Shown: positions 17,212-26,654 of the stretch, piece by piece
How positions within the stretch are numbered: the stretch's first letter is position 1
Layout of the letters: each line of letters begins with the position of its first letter
NCBI RefSeq assembly: GCF_001908375.1
Contig: NZ_CP017244.1
Location: forward strand, 496,001 to 560,000
Length of the DNA: 64,000 nucleotides
From: Rhizobium etli 8C-3
GTDB lineage: Bacteria > Pseudomonadota > Alphaproteobacteria > Rhizobiales > Rhizobiaceae
Reading direction: 5' to 3'
Position numbers and translations under genes: made by a program
The notes under the pieces: generated by a model
What the model saw: the letters and a program-made list of their open reading frames with translations, nothing else
Told to the model about the DNA's origin: nothing
The model's database searches: none

Positions 17212-18222
17212 GTGTCCAATCTGAAGCAGTTGGCCCAGTCGCTCGGCCTTTCGATCACGACGGTTTCGCGCGCGCTCGACGGCTATGCGGACGTCTCGCC
17301 GGCAACCCGAGAGCGCGTGCGGGAAGCAGCAGCGCTCACCGGTTATCGCCCCAATGCTTCTGCACGACGCCTTCGCAGACAGCGCGCCGAACTTGTCGCC
17401 GTGACACTGCCGAGCGATCCGGGCCAGATCGGTCCGCCGCATTTTCTCGATATGCTCTCGGGCTGCGCAGAACATCTTGCGACCGCCGGCCTCAACCTTG
17501 TGATTGCCCCTGTGCCGCGCGGCGAGAGCGAGCTCGACATGTGCCGCCGCTTCGTCGACGGGCAAAGGGTCGATGCCATGCTGCTCGTGCGCACGAAACG
17601 CAGGGACGAGCGGGTGGAGTTCCTTCAGGCGCGAGGCATTCCGTTCGTCACCAACGGCCGGACCGAGTCGGTGGTGCCGCATCCCTATCTCGACGGCGAC
17701 GGCTTTGCTGGGTTTCAGGCGGCAAGCCTTCGCTTTCATGCCGACGGTCATCGTCGGATCGCTCATATTGCCGGTCCCCAGGACTATTATTTTGCCCACG
17801 TCCGCTGCATGGGCTGGCAGGCAGCCATGGAAGAAAGTGGCCTTTCGAGCGAACTTTGTGCCGAAGGTGCGCCGACCGAGCAGGGTGGATACTTGGCGGC
17901 GCTGGAATTACTGCGTCATCCGCGTCGACCAACTGCCATCGTCTGCGCGACAGACGAAATGGCGATTGGGGCCCTGCGGGCGCTTCGTGAAATTGACGGC
18001 GGCGAGACGATCAGCATCGTCGGCCATGACGATCTACCAACCGCTGCCTATACCAGCCCACCGCTTTCCACGATGCGCATGGCGGGCGACAATCTTGGCC
18101 GCAGCTTTGCCTCGCTGCTGCTTCGCGCCATTGCCGGCGAGCCTTCGGAAGAACTTCAGGAACTGCACCCGATCGAATTCGTCGACCGCGAGAGCCACCG
18201 GCGGGCACCGCCAAATGCATAG
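17212..18222 (+). CDS. LacI-family regulator of a sugar ABC operon
   Basis: A 336-residue repressor-type regulator. The N-terminal helix-turn-helix is LKQLAQSLGLSITTVSRAL (residues 4-22) followed by the hinge region GYRPNASARRLRR. The rest is a periplasmic-binding-like effector domain with a C-terminal ATDEMAIGALRAL segment and a GHDDLPTAAYTSPPLST segment typical of LacI members. I start at GTG 17212, with GGAGG five bases before; the longer frame from 17095 runs through the operators. It is the first gene of a rightward run with the SBP only 24 bases downstream. The two upstream palindromes are the likely autoregulatory operators. Confidence 0.92.
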   Translation: MSNLKQLAQSLGLSITTVSRALDGYADVSPATRERVREAAALTGYRPNASARRLRRQRAELVAVTLPSDPGQIGPPHFLDMLSGCAEHLATAGLNLVIAPVPRGESELDMCRRFVDGQRVDAMLLVRTKRRDERVEFLQARGIPFVTNGRTESVVPHPYLDGDGFAGFQAASLRFHADGHRRIAHIAGPQDYYFAHVRCMGWQAAMEESGLSSELCAEGAPTEQGGYLAALELLRHPRRPTAIVCATDEMAIGALRALREIDGGETISIVGHDDLPTAAYTSPPLSTMRMAGDNLGRSFASLLLRAIAGEPSEELQELHPIEFVDRESHRRAPPNA

Positions 18223-18246
18223 AGAAGAACCAAAGAGGAGGAGAAA

Positions 18247-19524
18247 ATGAAACGTCTAGCGTCACTTGGAATTCTGGCATCGACCGTCTTTCTGGCCGTA
18301 ACGCCGGTGCTTGCCGACACGGTGTTCCTGTCAACGCAACTTCGCCCGATCGCAGAAGCGACCGTGGTTCGCGAAGAACTGCTCAAGGGCGTCCAGAACC
18401 CGGTCGACTACGTGGTCGAGGAGCCGCCGCAATTTGCGGTTCGCATGGAGGCCGAGCGCCAGGCTGGAACGCACACGATCAGCCTTGTCGGCGCTTTGCA
18501 CGGCGAGCTGTCGCCGCTTGCCGACAAGGACGGCCTTGAGCCCCTCGACGACATCGCCAAGACGCTCGCATCCAAAGGCATGCCGCAACCTCTGCTTGGT
18601 CTCGGCAAGCTTGGCAAGTCCAGCCAGCAATATATCCCCTGGATGCAGGCGACCTATGTCATGGCCGCCAGGAAGGAAGCCCTGCAATATCTTCCCCAAG
18701 GCGCGGATGTGAACAAGCTCACCTACGATCAACTGACTGAATGGGGAAAGAAGATGCAGGAAGCGACCGGCCAGCCGCAGATCGGCTTTCCTGCCGGGCC
18801 AAAGGGACTGATGTCCCGCTTCTTCCAGGGCTACTTCTATCCCTCCTTCACAGGCGGCGTCGTACGGCCGTTTAAAAGTGCTGACGCTGCGGCCGGCTGG
18901 GAGAAGCTGAAGGAGCTCTGGTCGGTGGTCAATCCGAACTCCACGAACTACGACTTCATGCAGGAGCCTCTGCTTGCCGGCGAGGTCATGGTCGCCTGGG
19001 ATCACGTTGCCCGCCTCAAGGAGGCGATCTCCTCCGAGCCCGATCAGTATGTCGTCTTCCCTGCTCCGGCCGGGCCTAAAGGCCGCGGTTACATGCCCGT
19101 TGTCGCGGGCCTCGCCGTTCCGAAGGGAGCCCCAGACAAGGCAGGCGCGATCGCCGTCATCGAACACCTGACCACCCTCGACACGCAATTGCTGACAGCG
19201 CAGAAGGTGGGGTTCTTTCCGACACTTGACGCCAAGCTGCCCTCCGACATCGATCCCGGTGTAGGTCTGCTCGCGGCTGCCGTCAACGCAACCCAGGCCG
19301 CGCCGGACGCGCTGATTTCGCTACTTCCCGTCGGCCTTGGCGACAAGGGGGGCGAGTTCAACAAGGTCTATATGGACAGCTTCCAGCGGATCATCCTCCA
19401 AAACGAAGCCGTCGGCGACGTCCTGAAGGCGCAGGGCGCAACGCTTGCAAAGCTGATGTCCGATACCAAGGCCCCGTGCTGGGCGCCCGACACCAAAAGC
19501 GACGGAGCCTGCCCTGTCGAATGA
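18247..19524 (+). CDS. Sugar ABC transporter extracellular binding protein
   Basis: A 425-residue binding protein of the SBP_bac_1 (carbohydrate) family. Residues 1-23 form a Sec signal peptide ending VLAD. The mature part has the usual alternating lobes, with an IPWMQATYVMAARKEALQ hinge region and an LLAGEVMVAWDHVARL segment. Two C-terminal cysteines (CWAP, ACPVE) could form a disulfide. The AGGAGG ribosome site lies 5 bases before the ATG. It is followed by a stable hairpin before the permease genes. Expected role: capture of a glycoside or osmolyte; ligand unknown. Confidence 0.9.
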   Translation: MKRLASLGILASTVFLAVTPVLADTVFLSTQLRPIAEATVVREELLKGVQNPVDYVVEEPPQFAVRMEAERQAGTHTISLVGALHGELSPLADKDGLEPLDDIAKTLASKGMPQPLLGLGKLGKSSQQYIPWMQATYVMAARKEALQYLPQGADVNKLTYDQLTEWGKKMQEATGQPQIGFPAGPKGLMSRFFQGYFYPSFTGGVVRPFKSADAAAGWEKLKELWSVVNPNSTNYDFMQEPLLAGEVMVAWDHVARLKEAISSEPDQYVVFPAPAGPKGRGYMPVVAGLAVPKGAPDKAGAIAVIEHLTTLDTQLLTAQKVGFFPTLDAKLPSDIDPGVGLLAAAVNATQAAPDALISLLPVGLGDKGGEFNKVYMDSFQRIILQNEAVGDVLKAQGATLAKLMSDTKAPCWAPDTKSDGACPVE

Positions 19525-19529
19525 GCTTT

Positions 19530-19555
19530 CGGCCCCGGCGCTAGCGCCCGGGCCG
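19530..19555 (+). terminator. GC-rich hairpin between SBP and permease genes
   Basis: CGGCCCCGGC pairs with GCCCGGGCCG (one mismatch) around a GCTAGC loop, beginning seven bases after the SBP stop, with no T-tract. Such hairpins often stabilise the upstream SBP message so the binding protein exceeds the permeases. That role is inference. Confidence 0.5.
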
Positions 19556-19584
19556 CTTCCAGATGAGCCGCAAAGCGAAAGCCA

Positions 19585-20436
19585 ATGCCGAACAACCGCA
19601 CCTGGATCCCCTATCTGCTGATCTTGCCCTCGGTGGCGTTCCTGGCGCTGCTTTTCGTCGTGCCGCTTTTGCAGACGATCTGGCTTGCCGTCTCCGACAA
19701 TGGCACGCCCTCGTTTGCCAATGTCCAGCGTATGGTGGGTGACCTCAACTTTACGCGCTCGGTACAAAACACGTTTCTTCTGACGCTTGCCGTTGTGCCG
19801 GTGCAGATCGTCATTGCTCTCGCCATGGGAACGATGGTCGCGAAAGTGGCAGCGGGCCGGGAAACGATCCTGTGGATCTGGACCATTCCGCTTGCCATTT
19901 CCGATCTTGCAGCCGGTCTCGTCTGGTTGTCGATCCTGCAGAACAGCGGTTATCTCAATTCCTTCCTTTACGGCCTGGGCATCATCGAACGGCAGGCGAG
20001 CTGGCTTTCCTACCAGACGCCGTTCGCACTTTTTCTCGGCATAGCCGCCGCCGAAATATGGCGAGGAACAGCGATCGTCATGGTCGTCATTGTTGCCGGT
20101 CTCAACCAGGTGCCGAAGGAATACCGGGAAGCGGCAGAAATCTTCGGCGCAGGCCCGTGGACGCGCTTCTTCCGCATCACCTTGCCGCTCATCCGGCCGG
20201 CGCTGCAGTCGGCGCTCATCCTGCGCACCGTCTTGGCCTTCGAGGTTTTTGCCGTTGTCTATGCTCTTGGCGGCCGTAATTTCCCGGTGCTCGTCGGAGA
20301 GGCCTACAATTGGCAGAACCAGAACCAGAATTATGGAGTTGCTGCAGCCTACGCGGTTCTCATCATGCTCATCTCGCTTGCGGCCACCATGTTCTACCTA
20401 AAGGCCATCAAGGTCGATCCGGAGCGTCTTCCATGA
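19585..20436 (+). CDS. Sugar ABC transporter permease 1 (MalF/UgpA type)
   Basis: A 283-residue inner-membrane permease with six predicted transmembrane segments, starting near residue 7 (WIPYLLILPSVAFLALLFV). The EAA loop is EYREAAEIFGAGPWTRFFRITLP, near residues 175-200. Family length is typical. The last codons overlap the ATG of the second permease (ATGA). Together they form the heterodimeric channel of a carbohydrate importer. Confidence 0.92.
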   Translation: MPNNRTWIPYLLILPSVAFLALLFVVPLLQTIWLAVSDNGTPSFANVQRMVGDLNFTRSVQNTFLLTLAVVPVQIVIALAMGTMVAKVAAGRETILWIWTIPLAISDLAAGLVWLSILQNSGYLNSFLYGLGIIERQASWLSYQTPFALFLGIAAAEIWRGTAIVMVVIVAGLNQVPKEYREAAEIFGAGPWTRFFRITLPLIRPALQSALILRTVLAFEVFAVVYALGGRNFPVLVGEAYNWQNQNQNYGVAAAYAVLIMLISLAATMFYLKAIKVDPERLP

Positions 20437-21263
20437 GCACGACCCGCGCCGCAAATTTCGTTTCGTCCCGCCGCATTCTGCTCTGGAGCGGGATCGGCGC
20501 GCTTTGCGCCTGGGTGCTGGTGCCGATCTATCTAATCGCGCTCGGCGCCTTCGGCGGACGCAGCGCCGTTTACCTCTGGCCGAAGACCGGTCTGCCGACA
20601 GGCCTTTCCTTCGAGCCCTTCCTGCTTTTTCTGAGGACGGAAGGCGTTCTCGGTTCCTTCCTGAACTCACTCGGGGCCGCAGCGATCACGGTTGCCCTAT
20701 CCCTGCTTCTCGGAACGCCCGCCGGCTATGCGCTCGCACGCTATAATTTTCACGGCAAGGATTCCTTCCGGCTCATGGTCCTTTTGACCCGCGCCTTTCC
20801 TTTGGCAATTCTTGCGCTGCCGCTGACCGTTTCCTACATCCGTCTCGGCCTTTATGATACGGTAACGGGCGTCGGGCTCGTCCATACCGTCCTTGCCCTG
20901 CCTTTCGCCGTGCTGGTGACGCAAGGCATCTTTCTTGGCGTTCCGAGGGAACTTGAGGAAGCGGCATGGGTCTTCGGCTGCTCGCGCATCCAGGCATTCT
21001 TCAAGATCGTCGCTCCGCTCGCCCTTCCAGGTATCGCCGCGACTGCCGTCTTTGCCTTCGTCATCTCCTGGAACGAGGTTTTCGCCGCGTCCGTGCTCAC
21101 CGTCAGAAACCGGACGCTGACGGCCTATCTGCTGACCGTTCTGGCGGAAAGCCCGATGCATTACCGCTTTGCGGGCGGCCTCATGCTCATTCTGCCCTCC
21201 GTGGTCTTCATCTTCGCTGTCAGGCGCTATCTCTTCGCGATCTGGGGCATTTCATCCAAGTGA
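20433..21263 (+). CDS. Sugar ABC transporter permease 2 (MalG/UgpE type)
   Basis: A 276-residue inner-membrane permease with about six transmembrane segments. The EAA loop is ELEEAAWVFGCSRIQAFFKIVAPLALP. I start at ATG 20433, overlapping the previous stop by four bases; the longer frame from 20310 is the previous gene's shadow. Its partner is permease 1, and the ATPase follows after 36 bases. Confidence 0.92.
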   Translation: MSTTRAANFVSSRRILLWSGIGALCAWVLVPIYLIALGAFGGRSAVYLWPKTGLPTGLSFEPFLLFLRTEGVLGSFLNSLGAAAITVALSLLLGTPAGYALARYNFHGKDSFRLMVLLTRAFPLAILALPLTVSYIRLGLYDTVTGVGLVHTVLALPFAVLVTQGIFLGVPRELEEAAWVFGCSRIQAFFKIVAPLALPGIAATAVFAFVISWNEVFAASVLTVRNRTLTAYLLTVLAESPMHYRFAGGLMLILPSVVFIFAVRRYLFAIWGISSK

Positions 21264-21299
21264 CGGTCATCCACCCATCCAAGTAACGGGAACAGTTTC

Positions 21300-22358
21300 A
21301 TGGCCAACATCGTCATCGACCGCATCCGGAAGAACTTCGGAGCCTTCCAGGCGCTGAAGGACGTCTCGCTGACAGTCAACGACGGGGAGTTCGTTTCCCT
21401 TCTCGGCCCCTCTGGCTGCGGAAAGACGACGCTGCTGCGCATCATCGCCGGTCTTGAATCCGAAAGCGCCGGCGACATTCGGATCGGTGACCGCTCGGTG
21501 GCCGGGCTTCAGCCGAAGGACCGCGGCCTTGCCATGGTCTTTCAGAACTACGCTGTCTTCCCACATATGACGGTGTTTGAAAATGTCGCCTTCGGCCTCA
21601 GGATGCAAAAGGCCGATGAGGCGCGCGTCAGCCAGCAGGTCCAGAAAGCAGCAGCTCTTCTGCATATCGAGCCCTATCTCGACCGCTACCCGAACAAGCT
21701 GTCGGGCGGCCAGCGCCAGCGGGTTGCCGTTGCTCGGGCCCTCGCTGTCGAGCCGAAGGTCCTGTTGATGGATGAGCCGCTTTCCAATCTCGATGCGCTG
21801 CTGCGCCTGGAAATGCGAACCGAACTCAAGACGGTCCTGCAGTCCTCCGGCACGACGACGATTTATGTGACGCACGACCAGACGGAGGCGATGGGTCTTT
21901 CGGACCGGATTGCCGTCATGCACGACGGCGAGATCGAGCAGGTTGGCGATCCCGTCGACATCTACAACCACCCCGCCACGCGGTTCGTCGGCGGCTTCAT
22001 CGGCAATCCGCCAATGAATTTCATCCACATGCCAGTGACCGGCGGGCACGTGATCGTGGGCAGCGAGCGTTTTCCGGTGCCGCCGGAATCCGGACCCGAA
22101 ATCATCCTCGGGCTGCGCGGGGAAGCCGTGGCGCTTGCGCAAGCGTCGGAAGGATTTCAAATGCGCGTTCGCGTCGCCGAACCGATGGGATCGCATCTTC
22201 TTCTGACGGGATTGATCGAAAACCAGCCTGTTCGCGTCATCCTGCCGGCCACCGAAAAGGTCGCAAGCGGCGACGTCATCGGCTTGAAACCTGATCCCGC
22301 GCGCATTTCCTGGCTCGCACCCGATAGCGGCAAGGCCTACCTGGCGGCCGCTGCCTGA
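21300..22358 (+). CDS. Sugar ABC transporter ATP-binding protein (MalK/UgpC type)
   Basis: A 352-residue ATPase. Walker A is GPSGCGKTT (near residue 38), the signature LSGGQRQR, Walker B VLLMDEPLSNLDA and the H-loop YVTHDQTEA. A C-terminal TOBE/OB regulatory domain (about 235-352) includes GLRGEAVALA, as in MalK-type proteins. It energises the two permeases. Complete length for the family. Confidence 0.94.
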   Translation: MANIVIDRIRKNFGAFQALKDVSLTVNDGEFVSLLGPSGCGKTTLLRIIAGLESESAGDIRIGDRSVAGLQPKDRGLAMVFQNYAVFPHMTVFENVAFGLRMQKADEARVSQQVQKAAALLHIEPYLDRYPNKLSGGQRQRVAVARALAVEPKVLLMDEPLSNLDALLRLEMRTELKTVLQSSGTTTIYVTHDQTEAMGLSDRIAVMHDGEIEQVGDPVDIYNHPATRFVGGFIGNPPMNFIHMPVTGGHVIVGSERFPVPPESGPEIILGLRGEAVALAQASEGFQMRVRVAEPMGSHLLLTGLIENQPVRVILPATEKVASGDVIGLKPDPARISWLAPDSGKAYLAAAA

Positions 22359-22378
22359 CGAATATCTGGAGTAATGGC

Positions 22379-23662
22379 ATGACGAAATACATCGATGAAG
22401 CCAAGGCGATCCTGGCGGCGAATGACCGCGGCGGCTATACGGTACCGACCGACCGGCTTTATCCTTTTCAGTGGAACTGGGATTCGGCCTTCGTGGCCAT
22501 GGGGTTTGCCACCTACGACATAGATCGCGCCTATCGTGAACTCGAACGTCTGGCCGAGGGACAATGGGTCGATGGGATGATCCCACACATCGTGTTTCAT
22601 CAGCCGAGCGACAGCTATTTCCCCGGCCCTGACGTCTGGCGCACGAACCATGTCATCCCGACCTCCGGCATCACGCAACCGCCGGTCTTCGCGATGGCTC
22701 TTCGAAAGATCTACGAAACGGCGGTCGCCGCCGGCTCTGACGCAAGCGATCGAACGCTTAAACTCTACGCAGTCGCCTTGAAGTGGCACCGGTGGTGGTA
22801 CCGCGCTCGTGATCCGGAAGGCACCGGTCTCGTCGCCCTGTTGCATCCCTGGGAAAGCGGCAGCGACAACTCGCCCGCCTGGGACACTGCCTTGGCGCGT
22901 GTTCCGACGACAACCGAAACGCCAGTCGTGCGAAAGGACATTGGGCACGTAAACCCGCAAATGCGCCCGCGCGACGAGGACTATGGCCGCTTCATCCATC
23001 TCCTGGATAGCTTTGCGGCCTGTGGCTGGGACCCGGTCCAGCAGTGGCAAAAAACCACGTTCAAGATCGCCGATATCCAGACCAGCGCGATCCTGCTGAA
23101 GGCCGGAGAAGATCTGCATTATCTGGCAGGTGTCCTCGGGCGCGGAGGCGAATCCGATGAGATTGCAGCGCTGAACGAGCGCACCCGGCAGGCCCTGAAG
23201 ACGCAGTGGCGTCCTCGTCTTTCGCGTTTCGTCTCGCGGGATCTGCTGGCCGGTGAGGATGTCGCGGCAGCCACGCAGGCCGGCTTCATTCCTCTTCTTG
23301 CGCTCGACCTTGACGAGGCGACGGCCGGCGCTGCGGCCGCCGAAATGCGCAGATGGTGCAAGGGGATGAAAGTCGTCTTCCCGACGACCGAACCCACTTC
23401 CGCGAGTTTCGAGGCTAAGCGCTATTGGCGCGGTCCGGCCTGGGCGATCATCAACTGGCTCCTGATCAAGGGATTATACCGCAACGGCCACGCAGGACTT
23501 GCAGAGGAACTGCGCCAATCGACGATCAGCGCGATCGAGACCGAAGGCTTTGCCGAATATTTCGATCCGACAACCGGCGAAGGATGCGGTGGGCTCGGAT
23601 TCTCATGGACGGCAGCGGCTTACATCGCTCTTGAAAAGGAGGACAGTTCCGCAATGAAGTAG
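22379..23662 (+). CDS. GH63-type glycoside hydrolase (glucosyl-/mannosylglycerate hydrolase-like)
   Basis: A 427-residue (alpha/alpha)6-barrel enzyme. The WNWDSAFVAMG segment near residue 37, the HPWESGSDNSPAWD segment near residue 160 (acid-type Asp) and the YFDPTTGEGCGGLGFSWTAA segment near residue 400 (base-type Glu) match the GH63 enzymes that split glucosylglycerate, mannosylglycerate and related alpha-glycosides. There is no signal peptide, so it acts on an imported substrate. It is the last gene of the LacI/ABC operon, 20 bases after the ATPase. Trehalase-like or other alpha-glycosidase activity cannot be excluded from sequence alone. Confidence 0.78.
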   Translation: MTKYIDEAKAILAANDRGGYTVPTDRLYPFQWNWDSAFVAMGFATYDIDRAYRELERLAEGQWVDGMIPHIVFHQPSDSYFPGPDVWRTNHVIPTSGITQPPVFAMALRKIYETAVAAGSDASDRTLKLYAVALKWHRWWYRARDPEGTGLVALLHPWESGSDNSPAWDTALARVPTTTETPVVRKDIGHVNPQMRPRDEDYGRFIHLLDSFAACGWDPVQQWQKTTFKIADIQTSAILLKAGEDLHYLAGVLGRGGESDEIAALNERTRQALKTQWRPRLSRFVSRDLLAGEDVAAATQAGFIPLLALDLDEATAGAAAAEMRRWCKGMKVVFPTTEPTSASFEAKRYWRGPAWAIINWLLIKGLYRNGHAGLAEELRQSTISAIETEGFAEYFDPTTGEGCGGLGFSWTAAAYIALEKEDSSAMK

Positions 23663-23681
23663 GAGCCAGGACCACCCTCCT

Positions 23682-23710
23682 TGTCGGGGACCCGGCTCGA
23701 TGCCCCGACA
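23682..23710 (+). terminator. 8-bp hairpin after the GH63 gene
   Basis: TGTCGGGG (23682-23689) pairs with CCCCGACA (23703-23710) around a 13-base loop, 19 bases after the operon's last stop codon. No T-tract follows. The 247-base gap to the convergent transporter gene holds nothing else I recognise. Confidence 0.5.
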
Positions 23711-23909
23711 TGGCCATGCCGCGTCAAGATCCTCGATCCTGGCCGATCAGGATGAAAATCCCGCAAAAACGGAAGCTTGCCAATCCTGCTCCGGTGGTTC
23801 AAGCGCCTTGCTTTGCTGTCAATCAGGTCAAGGCGACTGGTGGGGGAGCGGCCTCGCATCATGCTTGGCGTAGGCGCCCGTCCTTCTTCATCGGGCGGTA
23901 AGTCCTCTA

Positions 23910-25112
23910 TCAAACAGCCCTCAGCCTGGTGCTGCGGTAAATCAGAAGCCCAATTCCGACGAGACCGAAGAGCGCACCAATAATGGAGGTCCCGGAATAG
24001 GTCGTGGTGGAACTGCCGATGGCGAAGACGAGTGCGCTCACGCCGGCGCTGAGGAAAATGTTGACGGATATCAGGGCGCTGCCGAGACCTGGCCGCTCTT
24101 CAATGAGGTCCTGAAGGTAGGTGATGGGGATGCTGATCAGCGCTGCAGCGCCGATACCGCTGATGATCGTCAGGGCGTAAGCATGCCAGGGCTCTGAAGC
24201 AAGGCCGAGCAGCAACAGGTAGGTGGCATATATGATGGTGCCGGTGACCAGTGCTGCAACCTGCCCCATCTGCCTAAGAAGTCGCGCCCAGACGATGATG
24301 AAGATGATCTCGAGGAAGGCAACGATACCGACGAGAACGCCGACATCGCTGACTGTCCCGTGAACCGCTCCGGTGACGATCAAGGGCAGGATCGCACCGT
24401 TGACATGGAGCGTGCTCGTGATGAGTGCAACGGCAATCAGGGGCGTGAAAATCTTCGGCGAAACCACTTCGGCGAGAGCTGCAAGATGAGAGAGGTGATG
24501 CGTCGCTGCATTGTCCGTGCCCTTCTGGGGCGGCAGGAATGCGCTGATCAGGGCAAAACATAATACGCAGGAGAGACAGGCGAAAAGATAGGCGGGAAGC
24601 ATGCTCGTCGACGCGGAAAGCAGGGCGCCTGTCATGCCAGGTACCAGCACCCACGACAGCGAAATCATAGCCCGGACGCCTGAGTTGACGGTGTTGACCT
24701 CGCTTTTGGGCATTCCGGCGGTGGCGGCCCGGACATTGGCAAAAAGCAGGGAGTTGAGCGAACCATTGATTGGTAGCAACAGAAGCGAGCAGGTGATGAA
24801 GCTCGTCTGGGTCGGAAGGAAATATATCGCGCCATAGCCGAAAATGCCAAAACTGGCGGCCACCAGCATCATCGAACGATATTCGCCGAGACGGTCGGCA
24901 AGGTTGCCAAGCAGGATGCTGACCAGGACATTGACCGCCGCGGCCGCAAAGATCAGGGCTGAATAAAGACCGTTGCTCAATCCCAGCTCGCGAATGCCGA
25001 CGACGGATTGATAGGGCGATGTTGTCGCTCCCGCAAACCCGAACAAGAAAATGGCAATCATGCTGACGCGAATTGCCGGACTGCGAAGGACATCGGGAAG
25101 AAAGCGGTTCAT
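23910..25112 (-). CDS. MFS transporter, sugar-efflux (Set)-like
   Basis: A 400-residue membrane protein with twelve hydrophobic segments and a short polar centre. The N-terminal half carries NLADRLGEYRSMMLVAASFG, matching the conserved loop after TM2 in the MFS. The opening SPAIRVSMIAIFLFGFAGATTSPY and overall length resemble SetA/SetB-type sugar transporters. It is the last of six leftward genes, 81 bases after the M81 gene. It could export a pathway product or import a substrate; direction is not readable from the sequence. Confidence 0.85.
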   Translation of the reverse strand: MNRFLPDVLRSPAIRVSMIAIFLFGFAGATTSPYQSVVGIRELGLSNGLYSALIFAAAAVNVLVSILLGNLADRLGEYRSMMLVAASFGIFGYGAIYFLPTQTSFITCSLLLLPINGSLNSLLFANVRAATAGMPKSEVNTVNSGVRAMISLSWVLVPGMTGALLSASTSMLPAYLFACLSCVLCFALISAFLPPQKGTDNAATHHLSHLAALAEVVSPKIFTPLIAVALITSTLHVNGAILPLIVTGAVHGTVSDVGVLVGIVAFLEIIFIIVWARLLRQMGQVAALVTGTIIYATYLLLLGLASEPWHAYALTIISGIGAAALISIPITYLQDLIEERPGLGSALISVNIFLSAGVSALVFAIGSSTTTYSGTSIIGALFGLVGIGLLIYRSTRLRAV

Positions 25113-25193
25113 GCGGCTATCAGCGAAAGGAATGATCTGGCGGTCGGGCGGCCTGCGTTCTGGCCGTGCCAGGCGATTTGTTGACGCAAAATG

Positions 25194-26630
25194 TCAATCC
25201 TGCCAGCGCGCCGAGAGTCGCGCCTGCGGTTGGTAGACGAAATTGCGGTCGAACGGGAAGATCGGCCGGGTTCGGCGATGGCTGGCTAGACTTTCGATGT
25301 CCTGGTTTACGACGCCCGCAGTCAGTGCCATGAGGTTCGGATTGGCAATCGGCGCAAGCTCGGGCGAAAGATAGCCGGATTTCACGACAAGCAGCTGAAC
25401 CGATCTGGGATCGAGCCCAAGGCACGCGAAATCTGCGATGTTGTGATAGGGACGCCTGCGGGCGGCAAGCACCACCGTCACACCACGGGTGCGGATCACC
25501 GCCTGGCGTTCGGCCCCGGAGCCTGGATCGTCGAGCAGGATCACCTCGGCCTCAACGCGAACGGGAACGCTCGCCGGATCGAGGCTGCCGCCGATTGAGA
25601 GAGGCACGATCGCTCCCTTGCCTGCGGCAAAGCAGGCCTCGACCGCCGGCCGGTCGGTGATGCCGGCAAAGAGCGTGTTTTCGAACTTGCGGGAAAGAGC
25701 AGCGCTCAGGACATCGGCCCGGTCGCCCACACCGCCGCCGGTCGGATTGTCCCCCGAATCTGCAAGAACGACCGGCGCAGTCTTCGTAGCTGCCGCGATA
25801 TCAAGCATGTCGTCGAGCGGACCGGTGATCGGTCCGAAACGAAAGTCCTTTCGGGCATTCCAATAGGAAAGCGCGATCTCCTGTGCGGCTTTTGCGCCAG
25901 CAGCTTTGTCCGATGCCGTCACCACGGCACAGGCCGTCGCCCGCGGCTCGTCGGCCCAGACATAGCCGATCATCAGATTGGCATCGAGAATGTCGTGGCG
26001 GCGGTCGAAGTCGGCAAGCCGCAGATAGAGGCCCTTTGCCGGCTCATCCTCAGTCGAAGTCCGCTCGCCTGGCCACAGGACAGGCACCGGCGCCCAGGCC
26101 ACGCCCGGGCGGCTCCCGCTCGTAAGCGCGTCGACGAGCATAGACCAGGCGCGCACCATGGTTTCGCGCACGTCGACATGCGGCGCCGTGCGGTAGGCCG
26201 CGAAGATATCGAGCTGGTCGACGATCTTCTGGCTGACATTGCCATGCAGATCGTAGCTCGCGGCGACGATGCAGTGCGGGCCGACGACAGCCCGGGCCGC
26301 CGATATCCAGTCGCCTTCGGCGTCATCCACGCCCTCGACGTTCATTGCGCCGTGCATGGCGAGATAGAGACCGTCAAGCGGCATGGCCGCCTGCAGGCGA
26401 TCGAGGAACTCCGTCTTGAACCCCTCGTAGGCGCCATGCGACACCGGTCCGCCGGGGATGGCACGCGCATGGAGAAGCGGGAGGTGATCGACCCCTTCCG
26501 TGTTCAGAAAGTTGAAATAGTCAGAACCGAGGAGATCTGCCGCGCGCATGACGCGAAAATCCTCCATTGCCATCAGCACCGGCGAATATGTGCTGCATTC
26601 CGTGTGAATTCCGCCGACCGCAATCCGCAT
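25194..26630 (-). CDS. M81-family (MlrC/microcystinase-like) metallopeptidase 1
   Basis: A 478-residue member of the M81 family founded by microcystinase C (MlrC). Diagnostic motifs in order: GGIHTECSTYSP at the N-terminus, MHGAMNVEG, SYDLHGNVSQ, YRTAPHVDVRET, and DSGDNPTGGGVGD. These supply the presumed zinc ligands and active site. MlrC opens already linearised peptides, but most bacterial members have unknown substrates. No signal peptide, so cytosolic. The gene sits 24 bases after the GH20 gene in the leftward operon. A second M81 gene is encoded on the other side of the shared promoter (31306). Confidence 0.88.
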   Translation of the reverse strand: MRIAVGGIHTECSTYSPVLMAMEDFRVMRAADLLGSDYFNFLNTEGVDHLPLLHARAIPGGPVSHGAYEGFKTEFLDRLQAAMPLDGLYLAMHGAMNVEGVDDAEGDWISAARAVVGPHCIVAASYDLHGNVSQKIVDQLDIFAAYRTAPHVDVRETMVRAWSMLVDALTSGSRPGVAWAPVPVLWPGERTSTEDEPAKGLYLRLADFDRRHDILDANLMIGYVWADEPRATACAVVTASDKAAGAKAAQEIALSYWNARKDFRFGPITGPLDDMLDIAAATKTAPVVLADSGDNPTGGGVGDRADVLSAALSRKFENTLFAGITDRPAVEACFAAGKGAIVPLSIGGSLDPASVPVRVEAEVILLDDPGSGAERQAVIRTRGVTVVLAARRRPYHNIADFACLGLDPRSVQLLVVKSGYLSPELAPIANPNLMALTAGVVNQDIESLASHRRTRPIFPFDRNFVYQPQARLSARWQD

Positions 26631-26654
26631 CGCTACCGTCCTGGAGTTTGGGGC

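Noticed and set aside
21267..22586. A 439-codon minus-strand frame opposite the sugar ABC ATPase
   Set aside because: It mirrors the strong ATPase gene; composition is that of an antisense shadow.
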